This document shows, one piece after another, positions 1 through 7,164 of a DNA stretch of 23,130 bases (positions are counted from its first letter, which is position 1; each line of letters opens with the position of its first letter). This DNA comes from an uncultured bacterium (GTDB lineage: Bacteria; Hydrogenedentota; Hydrogenedentia; Hydrogenedentales; CAILVY01), in the NCBI GenBank assembly GCA_937951485.1, contig CALEDJ010000036.1, positions 1 to 23,130 on the forward strand. Reading direction: 5' to 3'. The notes beneath the pieces were generated by a model. The model saw nothing but the letters and a program-made list of their open reading frames with translations. It had not been told where the DNA came from and did not search any database. Position numbers and translations under genes: made by a program.

Positions 1-48
1 CCTTGGAAAATCCTGTTGAATCCAGATGATGTGGCGGGGCTTTCCTGA
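1..48 (+). CDS. possible C-terminal end of an upstream gene
   Basis: Frame 1 is open from the window edge to a TGA at 46-48 and reads PWKILLNPDDVAGLS, which has ordinary protein composition. It stops just before the repeat element begins at about 64, as expected of a gene tail next to an intergenic repeat. At 15 codons the open frame could be chance. No family is recognisable. Confidence 0.22.
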   Translation, partial: PWKILLNPDDVAGLS

Positions 49-63
49 TACACAAACCTCTCC

Positions 64-490
64 GTGGGAATTCCTGAGACATTATTGACCGGTGCGCCAA
101 GGTGTTCCGTTTTGTTTCCCCTCACCCCACCCCTCTCCCGGCGGGAGAGGGCGGTTACCGCAAAACGTGATCAATGCTGTTGCTCCCGCTCCCGGCGGGA
201 GAGGGCGGTTACCGTAAAACGTGAGCAATGCTGTTGCTCCCGCTCCCTCTGGGATAGGGCGGTTACCCCAAAACGTGAGCAATGTTGTTGCTCCCGCTCA
301 CGGCGGGAGAGGGCGGTTACCCCAAAACGTGAGCAACGCTGTTGCTCCCGCTCCCGGCGGGAGAGGGCGGTTACCCCAAAACGTGAGCAACGCTGTTGCT
401 CCCTCTCCCTCTGGGAGAGGGGTGGGGTGAGGGGCAGGGCCGATATAATCGAAGGCCTTTCTCAGCGCCCCGAATATTTTGGACAGCACT
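64..490. repeat. 54-bp-period palindromic repeat array, left copy
   Basis: Five tandem 54-bp units begin at 151, 205, 259, 313 and 367. Each holds two inverted repeats: a CTCTCCCG/CGGGAGAG-type palindrome and AGCAAC-GCT-GTTGCT (written from the last two units). The array is enclosed by CCTCACCCCACCCCTCTCCC (120-139) and its near reverse complement ending at about 434. An outer flank (64-119) and an inner flank (435-490) are also conserved in the inverted copy at 22648-23130. Because 54 is a multiple of three, several frames stay open and read as 18-residue repeats; these are repeat artefacts, not genes. The units resemble REP/BIME-type palindromes. Function is unknown; transcript protection, termination or nucleoid binding are only possibilities. 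Confidence 0.85.
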
Positions 491-610
491 CACGCCAATA
501 CCAGGGCCGAGCGGCTCATGAACCTGGCGCGGATTGGGAACGACTTCCTGCAATTGCACCGATCTTCGCTCAAGGACGCATTCGCCGCATTACAGGCGTT
601 GCCTGCATAA
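449..610 (+). other. open-frame remnant beside the repeat array
   Basis: A frame opens after a TAA at 446-448 and runs to TAA at 608-610. It ends in a plausible amphipathic tail, RLMNLARIGNDFLQLHRSSL followed by KDAFAALQALPA. There is no start codon with a ribosome binding site. The first 13 codons (SKAFLSAPNILDS) belong to the repeat's inner flank, whose inverted copy reads SKAILNAKNILDK in the same frame. It may be the tail of a gene disrupted by the repeat, or chance. The family is not recognised. Confidence 0.25.
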
Positions 611-625
611 AACCGGGGAGCACTG

Positions 626-790
626 AGGGCGCTCCGCGCCACCCCCTTCAAAGGGGGATTCTTGCAAAAATTCCTGAGTAATGACGTATTCATATTCATG
701 AGTAAAAGTCTCTCCATGGGCTTACAAATCACCTGTAAGCATCGCAGTTAAGCCCCCCTTTGAAGGGGATGGCGCGGAGCGCCGGGGGAT
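626..790. repeat. inverted repeat pair, arms 626-661 and 750-790
   Basis: The two arms are near-exact reverse complements about 90 bp apart. Each contains a purine/pyrimidine palindrome of the CCCCCTTCAAAGGGGG type next to a GGCGCTCCGCGCC type. Together they could form a long cruciform or RNA hairpin. The interval between them (662-749) holds a small CTTACA/TGTAAG stem at 721-739 and no gene. The arms look like another dispersed palindrome family distinct from the 54-bp array. Confidence 0.75.
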
Positions 791-795
791 GTGGG

Positions 796-977
796 AAATA
801 GGGGACAGTCAGCAGTTTTCTTTGCTTTCTGCTGTGCGTTGCGCTACGTTGACGTCATGCCAAGAATAGCACGCACCGTGATAGCGGGCGTTGCGCGCCA
901 TGTGCCGGCAGGCCGCCAACGCGGTTCCCAAAAACCTGACATGACAGGCGGGAAACAGTAAAAACAGGTGCCTGTCC
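796..977 (+). mobile_element. internally deleted non-autonomous RAYT derivative (MITE-like)
   Basis: Bases 796-903 match 12446-12553 exactly, and bases 904-977 match 13260-13333 exactly. About 700 bp of transposase-coding sequence is missing between the two parts. The left end reads AATAGGGGACAG. The right end carries ACAGGTGCCTGT, a short hairpin of the kind RAYT/REP systems use. It keeps the first 15 codons of the transposase (MPRIARTVIAGVARH) and then joins the 3' end at a 1-2 nt microhomology. The perfect match to both ends of the 12446 copy points to a recent deletion or recent spread. It lies directly downstream of cheB. Confidence 0.85.
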
Positions 978-1019
978 TTTATATTCATATTCTGCATATT
1001 CATTTGGGTTAAGCAGTAT

Positions 1020-2510
<1,491 letters not shown>

Positions 2511-2518
<8 letters not shown>

Positions 2519-2897
2519 CTGCATCTCCCATAATCTCCTTGACAACGGACCGTACCTGTTCGGGTGTGAACGGTTTTCGGATGTATGCGCGCATGCCTTG
2601 TTTTTTCAACGACTCGATGCGGGTCGTGCTGCCTTCTGTGGAAACCACCACGACAGGAATGGTCTTGAGCGTATCGTCTTCGTGCATCTGCGCCAACATT
2701 TCGAGCCCACTCATTACAGGCATGTTGATATCCGAGAAAACGAGGTCTACCCAATGGTCGCGCATCACAGCGAGGGCCTCGCGACCATTCGCGGCCTGAT
2801 GCACGTCACCGATCGGTATGCCCGCCAGTTCCAGAGTCTTGATAATGATGGACCGTACCGTTTCCGAATCATCTACCACCAGCACATTCAACGCCAT
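2511..2897 (-). CDS. cheY: CheY-type single-domain response regulator (second unit)
   Basis: This is a stand-alone receiver domain of 128 residues with the acidic pair D9/D10, phospho-acceptor D56 (VFSDINMPVMSG), switch residues S86-T87 and invariant K108 in RKPF. There is no output domain, so it should signal by protein binding after phosphotransfer from CheA. The ATG at 2897 is preferred because GGAGG lies 9 nt upstream; the ATG at 2906 abuts that site. It overlaps the following CheX-like gene, so regulator and likely phosphatase are coupled. It differs clearly from the CheY at 5525, so the two probably have different partners, for example motor versus phosphate sink. Confidence 0.93.
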
Positions 2898-2902
2898 AGT
2901 CC

Positions 2903-3065
2903 TCATCCTCCGCCCATGGCTTTAAGTAGATCCTGCGCTTCATCGAACTGCGTAAGGATAAACCAGATGACCTTGTCGAAGAGCATCGGTTGCACGCACG
3001 CCTGTCCCGCAGGCGCCTGAAATGTCTGGTGCCTGAATCCTGAACGGGACGAAATCCTGCATCAT
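2903..3065 (-). CDS. small unknown ORF, probably frameshifted
   Basis: Between the promoter at 3131-3160 and cheY there is an ATG (3063-3065) with GGAG 9 nt upstream, followed by MMQDFVPFRIQ. That frame soon turns poor and ends after 38 codons. A different frame then reads FQAPAGQACVQPMLFDKVIW and continues FILTQFDEAQDLLKAMGGG to a TGA at 2903-2905, six bases before the cheY ATG. The second frame looks like genuine protein and ends exactly where an operon gene should. A single indel near 3010-3045 would join both into a protein of about 53 residues. This may be an assembly error or a real lesion. No family is recognised; the link to chemotaxis is by position only. Confidence 0.4.
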
Positions 3066-3130
3066 CAGCCGTGTCTCCGTTCGTCGTTCTTGTGGAAATA
3101 TGCTGTGCACGATCCATTGTCCGTAAGGTT

Positions 3131-3160
3131 ATTCTATGGAAGTATCATTATCTTTGTCAA
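3131..3160 (-). promoter_or_regulatory. sigma70-like promoter for the cheY-cheX-cheB unit
   Basis: On the minus strand TTGACA (3155-3160) and TAGAAT (3131-3136) are separated by 18 bp. The -35 box is perfect and the -10 differs from TATAAT at two positions. Transcription would start near 3124, about 60 nt before the small ORF at 3065. The rest of the 3066-3439 gap shows no gene or terminator. This supports at least two transcription units in the che cluster. Confidence 0.75.
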
Positions 3161-3439
3161 CGTGCTGTTTGAAGTCGTTTTAGAATTCCGAATCTGTCGC
3201 TGTCTGCAGAATTCCCGTGAATATTCAAACTGTCGTTCCAGATGCCGAGATTGCACTGAGTTGTGCGCAAAAAAAATCAGTTTGCGCGATGTGCTGCAAG
3301 CACCGATCTTTGAAACTGTTCACAATGTTTACGCAGCGTCGTGTATGCGTTCGGAGCATCACCGTGTTAAAACAGGGTGACGGCTGTGGCGGGAGCGGAT
3401 ATATTGCCGCTGCCTTGCACTGGATTTCGTGTGCGCGTG

Positions 3440-3916
3440 TCATAGTTCGCGTTCCTGTCCTTGGGATCGGACCACGGTTCTTCCCGTGTCCATATACAGG
3501 CAGAGGGTTCTGGCAATGGTGCCGCCAATGTCCTCCGCCGTGATCAGAATGTCATTCTTCCACAACACTTTACGGAGCACTATGTAATTGCGTTCACCGA
3601 TGCGGAAGGTACCTTTTTCATCCAAAAGCTGCGCGGCTCCCGCCACCTTCGCGATAAGCCTTTGTTTATGCGCCCCTTTGTCATACATGGCCTGGATGAG
3701 CGCAGTCACTCCGGTATCCGTAAACATGGCAGGTTTCAGACGCGCCTTTTCTGGTTCGATCTTCGATAGTGGCAACATACAGTGGATCATCCCTCCGACG
3801 CGTGCAACCGGATCATAAAACGTCAACCCGATGCACGACCCCAGAGAATAGGTGATCAATACGTCGTCCGGTCTATCGGATACCATCATTTCCGAAATGC
3901 CCAAGACCACGTTCAT
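3440..3916 (-). CDS. cheD: CheD, chemoreceptor glutamine deamidase (copy 1)
   Basis: CheD converts receptor glutamines to glutamates and in some bacteria binds CheC-type phosphatases. The 158-residue reading from ATG 3916 shows catalytic C28 in SLGSCIGL, H45 in GGMIHCMLP and T22, which line up with T21/C27/H44 of Thermotoga CheD. The C-terminal GGTIARTLCLYMDTGRTVV is typical. An upstream extension of the frame to 4015 is basic and unlike the family, so it is not used. The ribosome binding site is weak. It is the last gene of the first che unit and lies 181 bp after cheR; that gap holds no convincing gene. Confidence 0.93.
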   Translation of the reverse strand: MNVVLGISEMMVSDRPDDVLITYSLGSCIGLTFYDPVARVGGMIHCMLPLSKIEPEKARLKPAMFTDTGVTALIQAMYDKGAHKQRLIAKVAGAAQLLDEKGTFRIGERNYIVLRKVLWKNDILITAEDIGGTIARTLCLYMDTGRTVVRSQGQEREL

Positions 3917-4097
3917 ATTTGCATTTTTCCCACTCGCGCGGTCCCTCGCACTGTGCTCTATCAATTTGGGACGCCTTGCTCTTGCCGCAACAGGTCTTAA
4001 GAAGTGCAAATGCACTGTTTTTTACAGCAGACCTTTTCTTCACAGGCACTGTCTCCTTCCTCAGCGCGAGCACGATGAGAGAAGATCAGGGCGTCCA

Positions 4098-4985
4098 TTA
4101 TATCTTTCTGTAGACAGACGGCTTCACGACTTTGAAGGGACTCATCATGCCCGTGAGACTCTCCGCATGCCCTACGAACAAATACCCGCCGGGTCGCAGG
4201 ATTCGGTGGATTTCTTCGAGCAGCCGGGCGCGCACCCACTTGTCGAAGTATATCATGACATTGCGGCAAAACACCACATCCAGTGGGCCGTGCATGGGAA
4301 AAGGCGGTGTTGACAGATTCAAACGACGGAAAACAATCAGGTCTTTGACCGTCTGCTTCACTGCGTACTCTGGTGCGTCACGAGGACCGCGTCTGTCGAA
4401 ATACCGCGCCAGAAGCGGCCTGGGGATCGGCGCGACGCGTTCCTGGCTGTAGGCGCCTTGCAGGGAGCGCGTCAGGGCTTTTGTCGAGATGTCCGTGGCC
4501 AAAAGGCGTGCGTCCACGGTGTTTGGGCCAAAAGTTTCGAGCAGGGTGATGGCGATAGTATAAGGTTCTTCACCCGTAGCAGCGGCGGCGGACCACAACC
4601 GGAACCGCTGCTGTCCAGCATTACGCCATTGCCGGAGAATATCAGCCAGCAGTTCGAAATGTTCCGGTTCCCGGTAGAAACTAGTTACATTGGTTGCAAT
4701 CGCATCCAATAGATGGATTATTTCCTGATCGCCGGCACCTTCCATAAGGTGCCGCAGATAAGCGTCGTGGTCGCTTAGGCATAATTCGCGCATTCGCTTC
4801 CCCACGCGCGCGGCGACAAGCGCTTCCTTGCCCGGCGTCAGCGCGATGCCGCTTTTCTCGTAAATCAGGCGTCGGTATTTCTCGAATGTGGCTGGGTCCA
4901 AATCCTGATTTCTCCCGGATTCCGGCCTGGGACCATCCTGCCGTGCAGCCGATTGTGTCTGCCAGTTTATTTTCTTGTTATCCAT
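4098..4985 (-). CDS. cheR: CheR, chemoreceptor glutamate methyltransferase
   Basis: CheR uses S-adenosylmethionine to methylate receptor glutamates, opposing CheB. The 295-residue protein has the usual N-terminal helical domain (about 28-95) and a Rossmann-type domain. Motifs in order: TSFYREPEHF (about 101-110), the SAM loop SAAAATGEEPYTIA (132-145), DVVFCRNVMIYF (236-247) and LRPGGYLFVGHAES (263-276). The ATG at 4985 is chosen because the frame upstream lies inside cheD; the two genes overlap by 19 nt, implying coupling. The receptor in this window has no obvious NWETF-type C-terminal tether, so CheR may methylate it without docking. Confidence 0.96.
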   Translation of the reverse strand: MDNKKINWQTQSAARQDGPRPESGRNQDLDPATFEKYRRLIYEKSGIALTPGKEALVAARVGKRMRELCLSDHDAYLRHLMEGAGDQEIIHLLDAIATNVTSFYREPEHFELLADILRQWRNAGQQRFRLWSAAAATGEEPYTIAITLLETFGPNTVDARLLATDISTKALTRSLQGAYSQERVAPIPRPLLARYFDRRGPRDAPEYAVKQTVKDLIVFRRLNLSTPPFPMHGPLDVVFCRNVMIYFDKWVRARLLEEIHRILRPGGYLFVGHAESLTGMMSPFKVVKPSVYRKI

Positions 4986-5473
4986 GGTCCGGGTTCCCAG
5001 TCCGTGCATCGGATTTTGTGGACCTTCAAAACTACTAATTGGCCCGTGGCCGTGTCGAACATAATCTTCCGGCCCATCGTTCCGCCGACATCCTCAGAAG
5101 CAATTGGAATGCCTTTTCGCCGGAGCACGCGGCGCACTGCTTCGATATTGGCCTGCCCCACGTTCTCCTCACTCCATTCTTCGTGGACAGCCCCTCCTGC
5201 AATCAAGGCCATCAGATGGGCGCGCTGACTGCCGGCTTCCTCGAGCAGGCGAATCAGCCCAATTGCCGCCGCATTGCCGTATCGCGGAGTAGCCATTTCC
5301 GGTGTGTGCGCCCAAGGGCGGACGAAATGACTAACGCCCCCGTGTCGCATCTCCTTATCCCACAGACATAAGGCCACACAGCTCCCGAGAACCGTTCGAA
5401 TCACCAGCGGTGTGGCACTGAAACACAGACAGCCCGGTTCAAGATAATAATCCTGGCGATCAACGAGGTCCAT
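4967..5473 (-). CDS. cheD: CheD paralogue, receptor deamidase (copy 2)
   Basis: This second CheD family member (168 residues) has catalytic C32 in TVLGSCVALCLWD, H49 in GGVSHFVRP and a nearby T27. The N-terminal YYLEPGCLCFSATPLVIRT is characteristic of the variant where the threonine sits one residue closer to the cysteine than in copy 1. Later motifs VGQANIEAVRRVL and SEDVGGTMGRKIMFDTATG also fit. ATG 5473 is the only sensible start; the ribosome binding site is weak. It is 51 bp downstream of cheY and overlaps cheR. It is too different from copy 1 to be a recent duplicate, so the two may serve different receptors or bind different CheX/CheC-type partners. Confidence 0.92.
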   Translation of the reverse strand: MDLVDRQDYYLEPGCLCFSATPLVIRTVLGSCVALCLWDKEMRHGGVSHFVRPWAHTPEMATPRYGNAAAIGLIRLLEEAGSQRAHLMALIAGGAVHEEWSEENVGQANIEAVRRVLRRKGIPIASEDVGGTMGRKIMFDTATGQLVVLKVHKIRCTDWEPGPWITRK

Positions 5474-5524
5474 CGCCTGCGTCAGACCCCACGGCTTTCA
5501 GAATCCACCGGTCATGCCTGACCG

Positions 5525-5902
5525 TCATATGACCACTCCTGCTTTTGCCAGGACGTCCTGGATTTTTGATACGATCGTAGCCGGCTCAAATGGCTTGATT
5601 ACATAATTTGTTGCTCCAGCCTTCAGCGCCTCAATAACCCGGGACTTCTCCGCTTCGGTGGTCACCATAATTATAGGCATCGCGTACCCGCCGGCGCGTA
5701 TGGCCTTTACCGCATCAATTCCAAGCATATTCGGCATGTTCCAGTCCATGAGGATAAGATCGTATGATTTCTGTTGCACTGCTTGGACGGCTTCCAAACC
5801 GTCGCTGGCCTGGTCCACTTCGGTAATCTGTGCACGGTTCAAAGCGCCAATCAGCACTTTCCTCATAACAATCGAGTCATCTACCACAAGCGCTCTAATC
5901 AT
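5525..5902 (-). CDS. cheY: CheY-type single-domain response regulator (first unit)
   Basis: A 125-residue receiver domain with D8/D9, phospho-acceptor D53 (LMDWNMPNMLG), T81-T82 and K103 in IKPFEP. The pattern MIRALVVDDSIVMRKVL and the IMDW-type phospho-site are typical of CheY proteins paired with CheX. The ATG at 5902 shares bases with the cheX stop (ATGA), so regulator and phosphatase are translationally coupled. AAAGG lies a few bases upstream. Longer in-frame starts run back through cheX and are rejected. CheA would phosphorylate it; its output target (flagellar motor, pilus or other) is not visible here. Confidence 0.95.
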   Translation of the reverse strand: MIRALVVDDSIVMRKVLIGALNRAQITEVDQASDGLEAVQAVQQKSYDLILMDWNMPNMLGIDAVKAIRAGGYAMPIIMVTTEAEKSRVIEALKAGATNYVIKPFEPATIVSKIQDVLAKAGVVI

Positions 5903-6384
5903 CTTTTGCCTTTCGGTTCGAGTTGTTGAAAGGTGACACGCAGGGTGAAGGAGCCCAGATCGCTCTGAAAAGACACTTCCAGCCAAGTGGATTTAGACGG
6001 ATAATCAATAGAGAAGCTGTTGCCGCGGACGATTGTGGGCAGACTCAGGTCTATAACAGATTCCTCTCCAGAATTCATGCGTGCCTTAGCGGACCCGGCA
6101 ACGATGTTGACTATTTCCGCAATCGCATCAGAGACCGTGTCATCTATGATGCGGGATTCAGTTCCCAGAAGCCGATTGACGATATTGAGCGCTGTGTTGA
6201 CCGGGAACGCCAGGGCCACCATGCCCCGCACTGGACCACTCAAACCGATGAGCGCCATAATGTCGCGCGGATTCGCGGCAGTATGGGTAACGCCGATTTC
6301 GCCCCGCTCCGCTTTGGCACCCAGCATGGTGGAAAACAGGTCGTAGACACTCTCGATAAATGGATTTATATATTCAACTCGCAT
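5899..6384 (-). CDS. cheX: CheX, CheY-P phosphatase
   Basis: CheX dephosphorylates CheY-P to end the signal. The protein has 161 residues, with the typical N-terminus MRVEYINPFIESVYDLFSTM. The catalytic helix is D86-x3-E90-x2-N93 (DAIAEIVNIVAGSAK), and P116 follows with exactly 22 residues between, matching the CheC/CheX consensus. The C-terminal strand pattern FSIDYPS...LEVSFQSDLGSFTLRV also fits CheX. The start at 6384 is chosen on the family N-terminus and an AGG-type site upstream. Its stop overlaps the cheY start, placing enzyme and substrate genes in direct translational contact. It follows cheW after about 130 bp. Confidence 0.94.
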   Translation of the reverse strand: MRVEYINPFIESVYDLFSTMLGAKAERGEIGVTHTAANPRDIMALIGLSGPVRGMVALAFPVNTALNIVNRLLGTESRIIDDTVSDAIAEIVNIVAGSAKARMNSGEESVIDLSLPTIVRGNSFSIDYPSKSTWLEVSFQSDLGSFTLRVTFQQLEPKGKR

Positions 6385-6515
6385 AGCACCTGCCCTATCT
6401 TTCGTGAACACCCAAACCACTCGGCTTCAGCCTATCGTAAACCGCGATGTATGGCGCCTGCATCCAACGGCATCTGCCGCCGGGACTGACATGACTGCGA
6501 AGCAAGCAATGGCAC

Positions 6516-7037
6516 TCATTCCGTGACCGATTGCATCGCGCGCAATTCATTCATCGTGAGCACCTTGTCCACATCGAGCAACATGACGACCTTCTGAGCG
6601 ATTTTGCCGATCGCCAGGATGAAATCCGTATCGACAATGCTTCCGAATGACGGCGGCGGCTCTATCTGGTCGGCCTTGATGTCAATGACCTCAGATACCT
6701 CATCCACGATGATTCCCATCGTAATAAGCGATCCGCTGCCGGTCACCTGCACCACGATGATGCACGTGCGGTCGGTATCTTCCCGGGAGTCCATGTTGAA
6801 CTTGCGGCGCAGGTCAATCACCGGGATAACTTTGCCGCGCAAATTAATGACACCACGAATAAACGCCGGCGTTCGCGGCACCGGGGTTACATTCATCAAC
6901 CCGATAATTTCCTGCACTTTCAGGATTTCCAGTCCATACACCTCTTTTCCCAGCAAGAAAGTCAGATATTTTCCCGCCAGCGAGGCCGACGATGAACTGG
7001 CGATTTTCTCGTCAAGCGGCACAGGATCGTTTGTCAT
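6516..7037 (-). CDS. cheW: CheW coupling protein
   Basis: CheW links chemoreceptors to the kinase CheA in the membrane array. The 173-residue protein is a single CheW domain (about 22-165) with the hallmark segments YLTFLLGKEVYGLEILKVQE, VPRTPAFIRGVINLRGKVIP and a C-terminal IAQKVVMLLDVDKVL. The short N-terminus (TNDPVPLDEKIASSSSAS) is a flexible lead. The start at 7037 has an excellent ribosome binding site, GGGAGGAGG about 7 nt upstream. It follows cheA after a 127-bp gap that shows nothing obvious and is probably in the same transcript. Confidence 0.97.
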   Translation of the reverse strand: MTNDPVPLDEKIASSSSASLAGKYLTFLLGKEVYGLEILKVQEIIGLMNVTPVPRTPAFIRGVINLRGKVIPVIDLRRKFNMDSREDTDRTCIIVVQVTGSGSLITMGIIVDEVSEVIDIKADQIEPPPSFGSIVDTDFILAIGKIAQKVVMLLDVDKVLTMNELRAMQSVTE

Positions 7038-7164
7038 ACAAGTTCCTCCTCCCTGTTTTTGTAAAAATGATGGCAGCACCGGGTTTCAGTCCGGAAATAC
7101 TTCCGCATGTCCTTATACATATCTGCTCGATATCCTGGCTGTCTCATGCCCCATGTCGTGGGCT

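Noticed and set aside
64-490. CRISPR array
   Set aside because: The period is regular but there are no unique spacers: the whole 54-bp unit repeats, units are internally palindromic, and no cas gene is present.
4003-4024. Plus-strand terminator-like hairpin with T-run
   Set aside because: AGTGCA-AA-TGCACT followed by GTTTTTT points along the plus strand, where no gene ends; all che genes run the other way and the stem is short.
3873-4073. Lys-rich minus-strand ORF between cheR and cheD
   Set aside because: It overlaps the cheD start in another frame, has no recognisable features, and runs out of frame through the cheD N-terminal coding region.
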